Shown here: in pieces, positions 32,877 to 41,841 of the stretch
Layout: each line of letters opens with the position of its first letter
How positions within the stretch are numbered: the stretch's first letter is position 1
From: Hungatella effluvii
GTDB lineage: Bacteria > Bacillota > Clostridia > Lachnospirales > Lachnospiraceae
NCBI RefSeq assembly: GCF_003201875.1
Contig: NZ_QJKD01000006.1
Location: forward strand, 124,001 to 188,000
Direction: 5' to 3'
Length of the DNA: 64,000 nucleotides
Notes under the pieces: model-generated
Database searches by the model: none
What the model saw: only the letters and a program-made list of their open reading frames with translations
What the model was told of the DNA's origin: nothing
Made by a program: the position numbers and the translations under genes

Positions 32877-32904
32877 AAGTGCCGGCCAGGACGTTATAGA
32901 AAGG

Positions 32905-32949
32905 GCATTATAGGTATTACGTGCATTACGGGTATTATGGGCATTATAA
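32905..32949. repeat. Five 9-bp degenerate tandem repeats
   Basis: Copies: GCATTATAG, GTATTACGT, GCATTACGG, GTATTATGG, GCATTATAA, without gaps. They fill the space between the MATE stop and its terminator. No coding or known regulatory meaning. Confidence 0.85.
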
Positions 32950-32991
32950 AAAGATGAAGTATGGATCACAGGGTCCGGACTTCATCTTTTT
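32948..32991. terminator. Terminator between the MATE gene and the P-type ATPase gene (convergent)
   Basis: AAAAAGATGAAGT (32948-32960) pairs with ACTTCATCTTTTT (32979-32991): a 13-bp perfect stem with an 18-base loop, A-run on one side and T-run on the other, so it works in both directions. Confidence 0.9.
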
Positions 32992-33009
32992 ATTTTATGC
33001 TTTGGACGT

Positions 33010-35559
33010 TCACATTTCTTTGTATTTTCGATTCCTTACTGCTTTTACAGGCTCATACCAGAGTACAGAAACCGCAGCAATACAGAGTGCTGTAAAGAAT
33101 TGAAACAGGGATAAGGGCGCCAGCTTCAAAAATGAATGGAACGGGCTGTAAAGGCTGACTCCCAGAAGAAGCAACGTCATAAATGCGGCCAGACGCATGA
33201 CGCGGTCCCGCGCCAGTTTCTTCGCGGAGCACCAGGCGCAGTCGCACTCGGAAGCATTGACCAGCACAAGGAACAGATTGCCCAGGATCACGATGGAAAG
33301 CCCCATGGAGCGCGCCTGCGGGGCAGATTCCCTCTGACTGAGCGTCAGGTAATAGCTTCCGAAGGAGGTGCCGAAAAGGACGAGCCCCTGCACAATACTT
33401 TTCGTCAGAGAGGAAAGGCGCAGCAGCTTTTCCGATCGTTTCCGCGGCGGTCTGCACATGACGCACGATTCTGCGGGCTGCCGCTCCAGGATCACGGAGC
33501 AGGTCGGATCAATCATCAGTTCCATTAATACGATGTGTACAGGCAGAAACATGAGCGCAGAAGGTGCGATCCCCAGCATGGAGGCCGACAGGGAGGCCAG
33601 GGCAATGGGGATATGGATGGTGAAGATATATCCTACCGCTTTTCGGATATTGTCGTAGATCCGCCTCCCATCCCGCACGGTCTCGACAATGGTGTGAAAG
33701 TTATCATCCATCAGGATTAAGTCTGCGGCCTCCCTGGATACCTCACTTCCCCGTTTTCCCATAGCGATTCCAATGTCCGCATATTTCAGCGCAGGCGCAT
33801 CATTGACTCCGTCCCCGGTCATGGCGACGATCTCCCCGCTATCCTTCAGAGCCTTGACAATCCGCATTTTGTGCTCGGGAATGACCCGCGCGAAGATCGA
33901 TACCGACTTTACGGTCTGCAGCAGCTCTTCCTCCGTCATGCGGTCCAGCATCTCACCGGTGACACTGCCGCTCTCCCAGTCGATGCCGGTCTGTGCGGCG
34001 ATGGCCGCCGCAGTTAAGCCGCTGTCTCCGGTGATCATGACGATACGGATACCTGCCCTACGGCAGAGGGCAATATCTTCCCTTATGCCTTCCCTTGGGG
34101 GATCATAAAGACCTGCAAGCCCGGAAAACAGGAGGCCGCACCCGGCCAGAGAGTCGGGGACCTTTTCATCCTGCGGCAGGGCGGCAGACGCCATGGCGAT
34201 GACGCGGAGTCCTTCTCCGGACAGCTCCGCGACCTTCTCTTCCACTGCCTTCCGCTCATCTTCAGAGAGGGAACAGAGTTCGAGAATGGCTTCCGGAGAC
34301 CCCTTGGCAGCCACGAGGCGTTCCCCATCCAGCTCCCAGACATGCCCCATTCGCCTGGATTCATTGGTAAATGCATACTCCTGAATAAGCGTGCCGCGAA
34401 AGAGATCATCCTTTGTAACTCCAGATTTTTCACAGTATTCCAGCATGGCTTTCTCCATGGGATCATAGGCCTCGGTCTCACAGGCCAGCCCCATAAGGAA
34501 TACCAGCCCGCTGTCTTTGGCGGCCTCGGGCCACAACGTTTTCACTTCCATATGGTTCTTCGTGATGGTTCCGGTCTTATCCACACAGAGGACAGAGACG
34601 GCTCCCAGTGTCTCGACTGACGGCAGATGACGCACCAGAGAGTGCTTCTTAGCCAGCCGCCATGCCCCCATGGAGAGAAAGACGGTGAGAACTACAGGAA
34701 ATTCCTCCGGTATCATGGCCATGGCCAGGGTGACTCCCGACAAAATGCTCTTGATCAGGCGTTCCTGGAAGGGATAACCGGCCAGATTGATGTAAGTGAA
34801 GACGCTGACGAGGAGAAACAACAGCGCTGCGATTCCCGCGCAGACGGTGACCAGGTTCTTCGTCTGCTTCTGAAGCGGAGTCATCACCTTTTCCGCTTCC
34901 AGAACGTGACTTCCCGCCTTTCCGTATTCCGTGGCGGCGCCTGTCTTTTCCACCAGAACATAAGCATTTCCCTGCACGGCCAGGGTGCCCGCGTAGCAGA
35001 AATCGTGTTTCCAGTAGCCTTCGCTGCTCTCCGGTTCCGGGGACGGATCGGGATCCGACGACCGGGCATGCTTCCAGACACGGATCGGTTCACCGGTAAG
35101 CGTTGATTCATCGACACAGAAATCGCTGCTGGATATGATGGAGCCGTCGGCAGGAATCTTGATGCCCTCGCAGAGCGCCATGATATCCCCGGGTACCAGC
35201 TCCGCGCTGGCAATCTCCTGTCTGATACCGTCGCGGATCACCGTTACACGCGGAGCCGACAAATCCTTGAGCGCACGCAGCGTGCGGTCGGTCTTCCATT
35301 CCTGGGCCACATCGATGGTGATCATACAGGTGACAAACAGGAGCATCACTGCTCCATCCCGTGGCTCTCCTAAGATGAAGTAGATCACCGAGGCGATCAT
35401 CAGAAGGAGAAACATGGGCTCTGCCATGACGTGGAGTGCTTTCTTAAAAAAACTTACTTTCTTTTGTGGAGTCAGTTCATTTCTTCCGTACTTTTCGAGA
35501 AGCTTTTGTGCCCCGGCGGTTGTCAGACCTTCCGGCATCCCATTGTTCCAAGTCTCCAT
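33010..35559 (-). CDS. P-type cation-transporting ATPase under NiCo riboswitch control
   Basis: 849 residues from the ATG at 35559, with GGGAGG 7 bases upstream; the longer frame runs into the leader. Layout: N-terminal cation-ATPase domain, TM1-2 (about 45-85), actuator with STLTGEPI (TGE, 155-157), TM3-4 with IPEEFPVVLT (284-288; the Ca pump PEGLP variant PEEFP), phosphorylation Asp327 in CVDKTGTIT, ATP site, ITGDSGLTAAA, MTGDGVNDAPALKYADIG, and TM5-10. A P2-like pump. A NiCo/czcD riboswitch in its leader points to export of Co, Ni or Fe(II) rather than, or besides, Ca. Confidence 0.93.
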   Translation of the reverse strand: METWNNGMPEGLTTAGAQKLLEKYGRNELTPQKKVSFFKKALHVMAEPMFLLLMIASVIYFILGEPRDGAVMLLFVTCMITIDVAQEWKTDRTLRALKDLSAPRVTVIRDGIRQEIASAELVPGDIMALCEGIKIPADGSIISSSDFCVDESTLTGEPIRVWKHARSSDPDPSPEPESSEGYWKHDFCYAGTLAVQGNAYVLVEKTGAATEYGKAGSHVLEAEKVMTPLQKQTKNLVTVCAGIAALLFLLVSVFTYINLAGYPFQERLIKSILSGVTLAMAMIPEEFPVVLTVFLSMGAWRLAKKHSLVRHLPSVETLGAVSVLCVDKTGTITKNHMEVKTLWPEAAKDSGLVFLMGLACETEAYDPMEKAMLEYCEKSGVTKDDLFRGTLIQEYAFTNESRRMGHVWELDGERLVAAKGSPEAILELCSLSEDERKAVEEKVAELSGEGLRVIAMASAALPQDEKVPDSLAGCGLLFSGLAGLYDPPREGIREDIALCRRAGIRIVMITGDSGLTAAAIAAQTGIDWESGSVTGEMLDRMTEEELLQTVKSVSIFARVIPEHKMRIVKALKDSGEIVAMTGDGVNDAPALKYADIGIAMGKRGSEVSREAADLILMDDNFHTIVETVRDGRRIYDNIRKAVGYIFTIHIPIALASLSASMLGIAPSALMFLPVHIVLMELMIDPTCSVILERQPAESCVMCRPPRKRSEKLLRLSSLTKSIVQGLVLFGTSFGSYYLTLSQRESAPQARSMGLSIVILGNLFLVLVNASECDCAWCSAKKLARDRVMRLAAFMTLLLLGVSLYSPFHSFLKLAPLSLFQFFTALCIAAVSVLWYEPVKAVRNRKYKEM

Positions 35560-35586
35560 AAGGAACCTCCCATGATAGATTACGAC

Positions 35587-35631
35587 AAAAAAAGCGCACC
35601 TGTGGAACATACTACTGTCCCACAGATGCGC
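35587..35631 (-). terminator. Riboswitch-controlled intrinsic terminator in the ATPase leader
   Basis: On the minus strand, GCGCATCTGTGG (35620-35631) pairs with CCACAGGTGCGC (35594-35605) and is followed by seven T (35587-35593), 28 bases before the ATPase ATG. Its 5' arm is the same CATCTGTGG segment that forms stem P4 and the junction of the NiCo aptamer, so the two folds exclude each other. Confidence 0.9.
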
Positions 35632-35698
35632 CTGATACCCATCTGCTGCCGTCTCGACGGCCCGGCTTCATGTCATTTACAGACATTGCCTGCTCAGT
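35614..35698 (-). ncRNA. NiCo (czcD) riboswitch aptamer
   Basis: The minus-strand RNA from 35698 reads ACTGAGCAGGCAATGTC, then GACATGAAGCCGGGCC, CGGCAGCAGATG and ends CATCTGTGGGACAGT. This matches the NiCo class four-way junction: P1 ACTG/CAGT, P2 ATGTC/GACAT, P3 GCCGTC/GACGGC, P4 CAGATG/CATCTG, with the conserved GAGCAGGCAA, GAAGCCGGG and TGTGGGA joining segments. Members bind Co2+, Ni2+ and also Fe2+, and usually act as ON switches for exporters. The overlapping terminator supports ON behaviour here. Confidence 0.94.
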
Positions 35699-35831
35699 TT
35701 GTACTGTTGATCCCGCATCCTTTCAGATGGAATGCAGTGCAAAGAGATTATCTGATGTTATCTTATGATGGAGGTGAGAAAGATGTGACAAAGGATTTGT
35801 CAAGAGGATCGAATGCAGGATTACAATAAAA

Positions 35832-35872
35832 AACGACAGAGGATACCGCACAACGCGGTACACTCTGTCGTT
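35832..35872 (-). terminator. Terminator of the pepT-tfoX operon
   Basis: AACGACAGAG (35832-35841) pairs with CTCTGTCGTT (35863-35872), with an inner TACCGC/GCGGTA stem; on the minus strand it is followed by TTTTTTATTG. The space from here to the riboswitch (35699-35831) should contain the ATPase promoter; TTGTCA (35785-35790), 17 bases and TCATAA (35762-35767) is a weak candidate. Confidence 0.88.
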
Positions 35873-35907
35873 CTTTATAAATTTCAGAAAAACCAGGCAG
35901 CCCGATT

Positions 35908-36162
35908 CTAACGAAACGAATTATAAAAGTCTTTCAAATCTGCCTTTGTTTCCGGATCAAGCTCCGTTTTCTTTATGCCGAGTATGGCACCCTCCAGCGA
36001 ATAGAGACGATGAATGCAGGCGGAGTCATCGATGGCCTTGATACGCAGCCAGGCCTGACGGCTTCCAAGCTCCTTAAGTTCTTCATAAGTCGTGATACCG
36101 ACCTGATTTAACTGTTCCTCCACTACTTTGCCGATATTCGGCAGTTTCGCCAGTTCTCCCAT
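35908..36162 (-). CDS. TfoX/Sxy C-terminal domain protein
   Basis: 84 residues, a complete TfoX_C helix-hairpin-helix domain without the N-terminal TfoX part: GELAKLPNIGKVVEEQLNQV is the first helical hairpin, then TYEELKELGSRQAWLRI and CIHRLYSLEGAILGI. In proteobacteria the full-length protein regulates competence; single-domain versions in Firmicutes have no known role. It follows pepT by 13 bases and shares its transcript. Confidence 0.9.
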   Translation of the reverse strand: MGELAKLPNIGKVVEEQLNQVGITTYEELKELGSRQAWLRIKAIDDSACIHRLYSLEGAILGIKKTELDPETKADLKDFYNSFR

Positions 36163-36175
36163 AAAGATTCCTCCT

Positions 36176-37402
36176 TTAGCGTTCTGCGAATTTTTCTACA
36201 ATCTTTAACAGAAGCTCAACCACTTTTTCCATGGACTGTACCGGAATAAACTCATACTTACCGTGGAAATTATAGCCTCCGGTGCAGAGATTCGGACATG
36301 GAAGACCCATGTAGGAAAGACGGGCGCCGTCGGTGCCTCCGCGAATCGGAGTTACGATCGGTTCGATGCCGATCTCTTCCATCGCCGCTTTGGCAATGTC
36401 GATCAGATAGATATTCGGCTCGATGATTTCTTTCATGTTGCGGTAGCTTTCCTTGAGTTCCAGATTCACAGTGCCTTTTCCGTACCTGTCATTTAAGTAG
36501 GCGGCAACACGTGTGATAAACTCTTTCTTCTCCGCAAACTTTTTCTCGTCAAAATCGCGGATGATGTAGTCTAAATGAGCCTCTTCCACACTTCCGCGCA
36601 TGGAGTCCAGATGGAAAAATCCTTCATAGCCTTCTGTATACATGGGATTTTCAAAGACCGGAAGCATGTTGTGGAACTCCATGGACATGAGTATCGCATT
36701 CCTCATCTTTCCTTTGGAGGAACCTGGATGAATGCTGGAACCGTGGATATCCACCTTTGCGGAGGCTGCATTGAAGTTCTCATATTCCAATTCGCCTAAT
36801 CCTCCGCCATCCACGGTATAGGCGGCGTCTGCGGCGAATCCTGCCACATCGAATAAATCTGCTCCGTGTCCCACTTCCTCATCCGGTGTGAAGCCAATGC
36901 GGATCGTTCCGTGGGGAATCTCCGGGTGAGCCAAAAGATATTCTGCCATGGTCATGATCTCTGCGACACCGGCCTTGTCATCCGCGCCAAGCAGTGTGGT
37001 GCCGTCCGTGGTGACAATATCCTGTCCCTTATACTTTAACAGATCCGGGAAATCGGCTGCCTTCATGGTGAGACCGGTCTCCTGATTCATCAGGATGTCT
37101 CCGCCGTCATACTGTTTTACAATCTGCGGGTGTACATTGGCGCCGGAGTAAGCCGGAGCCGTATCCATATGAGCGATAAAGCCGATTACCGGAACCTTCT
37201 TGTCCATGGTGGCCGGTATGGTGGCATATACGTATGAGTTCTGATCCACGCGCACGTCCTGTGCATGCATGGCGCGCAGTTCTTCCGCCAGAACCTCCGC
37301 TAAGACACGCTGGCTTTCCGTGCTCGGAAATTCTTCCACATCTTCCTTCGATTCGGTATCGTAGGAAACATATTTTAAAAAGTGATTTAAAACTTCTGAC
37401 AT
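36176..37402 (-). CDS. pepT: Peptidase T (tripeptide aminopeptidase)
   Basis: 408 residues, standard PepT length. M20 family metal and catalytic motifs: [16 protein letters not shown] (His-Asp), [13 protein letters not shown] (bridging Asp), [15 protein letters not shown] (catalytic Glu pair), and [15 protein letters not shown] near the end. It releases the N-terminal residue from tripeptides in the cytoplasm. Its promoter lies about 100 bases upstream, with TTCACC and TATAAT. Confidence 0.96.
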   Translation of the reverse strand: MSEVLNHFLKYVSYDTESKEDVEEFPSTESQRVLAEVLAEELRAMHAQDVRVDQNSYVYATIPATMDKKVPVIGFIAHMDTAPAYSGANVHPQIVKQYDGGDILMNQETGLTMKAADFPDLLKYKGQDIVTTDGTTLLGADDKAGVAEIMTMAEYLLAHPEIPHGTIRIGFTPDEEVGHGADLFDVAGFAADAAYTVDGGGLGELEYENFNAASAKVDIHGSSIHPGSSKGKMRNAILMSMEFHNMLPVFENPMYTEGYEGFFHLDSMRGSVEEAHLDYIIRDFDEKKFAEKKEFITRVAAYLNDRYGKGTVNLELKESYRNMKEIIEPNIYLIDIAKAAMEEIGIEPIVTPIRGGTDGARLSYMGLPCPNLCTGGYNFHGKYEFIPVQSMEKVVELLLKIVEKFAER

Positions 37403-37497
37403 GATTCATGTCCTCCTTTGAGCTATAGATCTCTGTATCGTTGTGATAAGTATCTGACGGTTTCTGTTCCTTCAGACCTTCTTCTCTCAATTTTCTA

Positions 37498-37525
37498 ATT
37501 ATAACATAAACACGAACAGGGTGAA
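37498..37525 (-). promoter_or_regulatory. pepT promoter
   Basis: On the minus strand, TTCACC (37520-37525), 16 bases and TATAAT (37498-37503). It also lies just downstream of the lipoprotein gene, whose 3' end is at 37554. Confidence 0.6.
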
Positions 37526-37553
37526 AGCCCCTATTATGTGTTTCCTGGCCTGA

Positions 37554-38852
37554 CTAATCCCGCCTGCTGTCCGCTAATTCTGCCCTCACAGCTTCCGGAA
37601 ATACGTAGTCCCATGAAAGCTGCAAAGCAGGGTTATCCAGCATGTCGCGATAGGGGGCAATTTCATTTTCCCACTGTTCCTTCGTACAGGGACCACCGTC
37701 CATCGTATAGGTATTCTTGTCAGGGTCGCCGTCCACCGCAAATTCCACGAGGAAATCACGGGATTCGGAATCGATAAGGAAACCATCAAAATCCAGTCTT
37801 CGATAGTAATAGCAGTCGTAGCTGAGACCGGTTGCCTTATAACCGATCATTCCGCCGTCCTTCAATGGGGTCAAAGGCATGGCATATCTGTCAGAACTTC
37901 GGAGCAGGGCGAGCTTTCCGCTGCGGCACGTATAGATATTATAGAAATAACCGCCCACGATATGCAGCTCCGGGACCCCGTCTCCATTGCAGTCTCCGAA
38001 GGCATAAACGGCATTCCCATCTCCCATTGGATAGTCGGCCGTAGCCGTAAGGGAATACATGGTATCATCCCTTAAAAGTTCGCGGTACAGGCTGACTGCG
38101 GTCTCAGGAGAAGTCTGCTGGGAATTGATTTCGTCTTCGCTGGCTGCCGCTGTCTCAGGGCTTACTACTGCCTTTTCATATAAGTCAGCCAGCTCCTCCG
38201 GCGTATAGACGAATTCGATCACATCTGTCATAAGGATTTGATCCCTGAGACGGTCGTAGCGATAGCAGACTCCATCTATAAGAATACCTTCCGTCAGCGT
38301 CTGCTCCAGTATGTCAGTCTCTCCTATGATGATGGGAGGAACGCAGTAATCTTCCTCCAAGCTGGTATAATAAATAAAGTGACTGGTGAAAAAATAATTG
38401 CTCTCCATGCGACCGGTCTCACCATAAAGAACCAGTCGGTACCGGCATATTTTCCCCCCTTTATCCGTATAACGGGTAATGGTTCCGCCCTCTGTGCTGA
38501 GACCTACTAAATCTCTTGTACTGCCTTTGATATTGATGACAAACGAATCGGTTGGCTCATCGTAATAGACGCTGGATCGGTATTGGCTCATAAAGGTGCT
38601 GATCTGTGCGGCAATCTTGCCGCAGGTATCGGGAATGGAGGGCTGGTTGGCTGATGACGACTCTGATGGCTCAAATGTTTCAGATGGTTCCGATGTCGCT
38701 GAATCGTTTGTGGTCACGGGCATGGTGGCAGACATGCTTTCTGTCTGTAAAGTTTCCTCTCCCATGCCCGGAGCCTGTCTGCACGATATAAGTAAGATGG
38801 AGATCAACGGAAACAGAAAACAGGCCAGTGCATACTTTCTTCTTCGTGACAT
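37554..38852 (-). CDS. Predicted lipoprotein of unknown function
   Basis: 432 residues from the ATG at 38852 (AGGTGAG upstream; 14 earlier codons have no ribosome site). Lipobox LLISC near residue 24. A long Ser/Thr/Glu-rich linker (about 28-75) is followed by a globular part with an FG-GAP-like calcium loop, FGDCNGDGVPELHI, typical of surface proteins with beta-propeller repeats, though only one copy is visible. I do not recognise a specific family. An array of 18-bp repeats lies upstream. Confidence 0.82.
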   Translation of the reverse strand: MSRRRKYALACFLFPLISILLISCRQAPGMGEETLQTESMSATMPVTTNDSATSEPSETFEPSESSSANQPSIPDTCGKIAAQISTFMSQYRSSVYYDEPTDSFVINIKGSTRDLVGLSTEGGTITRYTDKGGKICRYRLVLYGETGRMESNYFFTSHFIYYTSLEEDYCVPPIIIGETDILEQTLTEGILIDGVCYRYDRLRDQILMTDVIEFVYTPEELADLYEKAVVSPETAAASEDEINSQQTSPETAVSLYRELLRDDTMYSLTATADYPMGDGNAVYAFGDCNGDGVPELHIVGGYFYNIYTCRSGKLALLRSSDRYAMPLTPLKDGGMIGYKATGLSYDCYYYRRLDFDGFLIDSESRDFLVEFAVDGDPDKNTYTMDGGPCTKEQWENEIAPYRDMLDNPALQLSWDYVFPEAVRAELADSRRD

Positions 38853-38924
38853 TTTATTCTCACCTGCTCTTTCTGCATTTTGCTTTTTCTGCATTTATAG
38901 GGAATAGAGCTGACTTTGTATATT

Positions 38925-38996
38925 GATACGATATGATATAGCGAAACAATATCATATACAGCAACAGTATCATATACAGTAACAGTATCATACCCC
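38925..38996. repeat. Four 18-bp tandem repeats upstream of the lipoprotein gene
   Basis: Units starting GATACGATATGATATAGC, GAAACAATATCATATACA, GCAACAGTATCATATACA and GTAACAGTATCATACCCC. The last three agree in most positions; the ATATCATATA core is near-palindromic. They lie 70-145 bases before the lipoprotein start, where promoter elements would be. The remainder of 38853-39165 holds only the his terminator candidate. Confidence 0.85.
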
Positions 38997-39058
38997 ACAT
39001 AAAAAGTCACTGTTTACATGAACAGATTTTATCTTTGCAGCCCTCATTTTTCACCACA

Positions 39059-39107
39059 AAAAATCCTTTAAAAGAAAATAGCATTTATCTTCTCTCAAAG
39101 GATTTTT
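39059..39107 (-). terminator. Probable terminator of the histidine operon
   Basis: AAAAATCCTTT (39059-39069) pairs with AAAGGATTTTT (39097-39107); on the minus strand the stem ends in a T-rich tract. Loop of 27 bases, low GC, so strength is uncertain. It is 58 bases past the hisIE stop. Confidence 0.55.
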
Positions 39108-39165
39108 CTATACAGATTAACATAAAATTATTATGTCAACTCATCGCCTCTATCTTATTTCTTAC

Positions 39166-40455
39166 TTACCTGTTTGCCAGTTCCCGCGTAATATCTTCCC
39201 AGGTTACACCCTTATCCGCCATCAATACCATCATGTGGTACAGGAAGTCGGAAATCTCATACTTCACTTCCTCCGGATCAGGATTTTTAGCCGCAATCAC
39301 AATCTCTGTCGCTTCCTCGCCCAGCTTCTTCAGGATCTTATCGATTCCCTTGTCAAACAGATAATTGGTATAGGAACCCTCCTTCGGATTCTCCTTGCGG
39401 TCGAGAATAATGGCGAAAACGTCTTCAAATACCTTTAAAGGATTCGTCTCCTGATACTCCTTCTTTACCAACGTCTGGAAGAAGCAGCTGCGCGCTCCCG
39501 TATGGCAGGCCGCGCCGATCTGATTGACCTTTGCCAACAGGGTATCGTTGTCGCAGTCTAAGGAGAGAGACTTCACATACTGGTAATGGCCGGAGGTCTC
39601 ACCCTTCAGCCAGAGACTCTGGCGGCTTCTGCTGAAATACGTCATGAGGCCGCTGTGAAGCGTCGCCTCAAAGGCTTCCTGATTCATATAGGCCATCATA
39701 AGAACCTCGGAGGTCCGGTAATCCTGGACGATCACGGGGATCAGTCCGTCGGAGTTCAGCTTAAAGTCTTCCCACGCCACCGCGCTTTGAAAGGTATCAA
39801 CTGCAATGCCGTTCTTCTTTAACTGCTGCTTTAACTCCATGCAGGAAGGTGATTTTCCGGTCATGGAACCGATGACACCAGATACACGGCCAGAAGCCAA
39901 CATAGAGGAAAATACAGCCGCATCAGGACAATCAGATGAGAGGATAAACGTCTCTTCCTTCTCCTCCAGCCGCGCGGTCTCCGCTTCCGACGGACAGGCA
40001 CATCCGAGAATCATGACGGAAGCGCCAAGCTGGCTGTATTCCGCAGTCCGTTCCAGCCAGGTGAAATCCGGCAGCCAGGCGTAGATCTTATCATCACCGA
40101 AACGGTCGGAGGCCTCCTTCATCAAGTCTACATTTTCATCTACATCTACATTGAGAAATACGGCCTTTGCGCCTGCGTAGAGGTATTTCTTCACATCCTC
40201 CAGACGTCTGACGCGGCCTCCGGTTATAATGGGGACATCGGCCGTTCTGGCGATTTCCTTGATTAATCCGATGGAACGCTCGTGATCCTCATCCGTTTCG
40301 GACAGATCATAGAGGAACAGTTCATCGGCGCCGCTGTCACCGTAATACCGGGAAAGCGCGAGGACATCATTCTCACAGCAGTCTGCACCCCACAGTGCGG
40401 CCGCCTTTCCCTCGCGGATACCGAATCCCGGAATCACCTTTTTATATTCGTTCAT
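39166..40455 (-). CDS. hisI: HisIE bifunctional enzyme with an N-terminal degenerate HisF-like domain
   Basis: 429 residues from the ATG at 40455 (AAGGAG 9 bases upstream). Residues 1-205 follow HisF/HisA TIM-barrel order ([49 protein letters not shown]) but the HisF catalytic Asp of IPCLDVKDG is Gly here and the second Asp region reads KIYAWLPDF, so cyclase activity is doubtful. HisI (about 207-320) has DCDNDTLL and [10 protein letters not shown] metal sites; HisE (325-429) has the helical pyrophosphohydrolase fold with [14 protein letters not shown]. It catalyses steps 2 and 3 of histidine synthesis. A true HisF must be encoded elsewhere. Confidence 0.92.
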   Translation of the reverse strand: MNEYKKVIPGFGIREGKAAALWGADCCENDVLALSRYYGDSGADELFLYDLSETDEDHERSIGLIKEIARTADVPIITGGRVRRLEDVKKYLYAGAKAVFLNVDVDENVDLMKEASDRFGDDKIYAWLPDFTWLERTAEYSQLGASVMILGCACPSEAETARLEEKEETFILSSDCPDAAVFSSMLASGRVSGVIGSMTGKSPSCMELKQQLKKNGIAVDTFQSAVAWEDFKLNSDGLIPVIVQDYRTSEVLMMAYMNQEAFEATLHSGLMTYFSRSRQSLWLKGETSGHYQYVKSLSLDCDNDTLLAKVNQIGAACHTGARSCFFQTLVKKEYQETNPLKVFEDVFAIILDRKENPKEGSYTNYLFDKGIDKILKKLGEEATEIVIAAKNPDPEEVKYEISDFLYHMMVLMADKGVTWEDITRELANR

Positions 40456-40481
40456 AACATCATTCTCCTTCCGCACCGCTG

Positions 40482-41198
40482 TCATTCGAATGTTTCCACC
40501 GCTTTTTTTAGATTGATTCTGTTTTCATACAGAGCTTTTCCAATAATTGCTCCCTTTACACCAGCCTCATGAAGGCGTCTCAAATCGTCCATGGAAGACA
40601 TTCCTCCGGAAGCGATGATGTCCATGCCGGTTGCCTCTGTCAGGGCCTTTGTGGCCTCCACATTGGGGCCTGTGAGCATGCCGTCTCTGGAAATATCGGT
40701 ATAAACCACATGGCGGACGCCGTATTCCTTCATCTGACCGCATAGATCCGACGCCGATATTTCACTGACCTTCTCCCAGCCTTCAATGGCTACCAGCCCA
40801 TTTTTCGCGTCCACACCCGCAACGATCCGGTCTGCGCCGAAATGGGTAACCGCGTCGCGAAGGAAAAGGGGATTTTGGACCGCCTTTGTCCCGATGATTA
40901 CGCGGCTGACGCCCAAATTCAGCATACGCTCGATGGCCTCCTCCGTCCGGATTCCGCCGCCGATCTCAATCGGCTTGGAGAAGGCTGCGACGATCCGTCT
41001 GATGGCGTCTTCATTGACCGAATAGCCTGCCAGCGCGCCATCTAAATCCACCAGATGCAGGAATGTGGCCCCCTGTGATTCCCAGTATGCCGCCACCTTC
41101 TCCGGAGAATCGGAATAAACGGTGATCTCTTTGAATTTTCCCTGTCTTAAGCGGACACACTGTCCGTTTTTCATGTCAATAGCCGGATATAACTGCAT
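40482..41198 (-). CDS. hisA: ProFAR isomerase HisA
   Basis: 238 residues. [17 protein letters not shown] (with catalytic Asp near 8), [27 protein letters not shown] (first phosphate loop), [16 protein letters not shown] (second catalytic Asp) and [13 protein letters not shown] (second phosphate loop) are all intact. AAGGAG lies 7 bases before the ATG. Contrast with the degenerate barrel in the next gene. Confidence 0.96.
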   Translation of the reverse strand: MQLYPAIDMKNGQCVRLRQGKFKEITVYSDSPEKVAAYWESQGATFLHLVDLDGALAGYSVNEDAIRRIVAAFSKPIEIGGGIRTEEAIERMLNLGVSRVIIGTKAVQNPLFLRDAVTHFGADRIVAGVDAKNGLVAIEGWEKVSEISASDLCGQMKEYGVRHVVYTDISRDGMLTGPNVEATKALTEATGMDIIASGGMSSMDDLRRLHEAGVKGAIIGKALYENRINLKKAVETFE

Positions 41199-41219
41199 AA
41201 TATTCTCCTTCTTCCCGGT

Positions 41220-41807
41220 TTACAGTGTCCCTTTTGTCGACAACACATCCATGATTCTCGGGTCCGTCTGTGTGGCCTCGTCGAGAGCCTTGGCAAATGC
41301 CTTGAAGATGCCCTCAATGATATGATGGTTATTCTCCCCGGACAGCTTTCTGATATGAAGATTCATTTCCGCCGCATAGGAAACGGCGTAGAAGAACTCC
41401 TTTACCATCTCGGTCTCAAGCTGCCCGACTCTCTCGGCTGTAAAGGCCGCGTCGAAAACGAAGTAGGGGCGGCCCGATAAATCGATGGCACAGAGAATCA
41501 GGGACTCATCCATGGGAAGAATCATGTTTCCGTACCGTTTTAACGATTTTTTGTCTCCAACTGCCTCCTTAATGGCGGCGCCCAGCACGATTCCGGTATC
41601 CTCGATCGTATGGTGGGTATCTACCTCTAAATCTCCCTTCACTTCCACTTCCAGATCAAACAGGCCGTGGCGTGCGAAGCTGTTCAGCATATGATCAAAG
41701 AAACCGATCCCTGTCCGGACTGCGGCTTTGCCCGTTCCATCCAGGTTCAGCTTCAGGCGGATATCCGTCTCGTTTGTCACTCTCGCTATTTCCGCTGTTC
41801 TTCCCAT
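41220..41807 (-). CDS. hisB: Imidazoleglycerol-phosphate dehydratase HisB
   Basis: 195 residues, stand-alone dehydratase without the histidinol phosphatase domain. Metal-binding His clusters: GFFDHMLNSFARHGLFD, DTHHTIEDTGIVLG and LRKLSGENNHHIIEGIFKAFAKAL. It converts IGP to imidazole-acetol phosphate. It lies 21 bases ahead of hisA. Confidence 0.97.
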   Translation of the reverse strand: MGRTAEIARVTNETDIRLKLNLDGTGKAAVRTGIGFFDHMLNSFARHGLFDLEVEVKGDLEVDTHHTIEDTGIVLGAAIKEAVGDKKSLKRYGNMILPMDESLILCAIDLSGRPYFVFDAAFTAERVGQLETEMVKEFFYAVSYAAEMNLHIRKLSGENNHHIIEGIFKAFAKALDEATQTDPRIMDVLSTKGTL

Positions 41808-41841
41808 ATCCAGTCCTCCCTTGTCTCAATATCCTGTATGA

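Noticed and set aside
33010..35559. Calcium-specific pump annotation
   Set aside because: Layout is P2-like, but PEEFP replaces PEGLP and the leader is a NiCo riboswitch, so calcium specificity is not supported.
35431..35829. 132-codon plus-strand frame across the ATPase start and its leader
   Set aside because: It runs over the ATPase start, the NiCo riboswitch and the terminator on the opposite strand, and encodes nothing recognisable.
38925..38996. CRISPR array
   Set aside because: Repeats are contiguous without spacers and only 18 bp long; no cas genes in the window.
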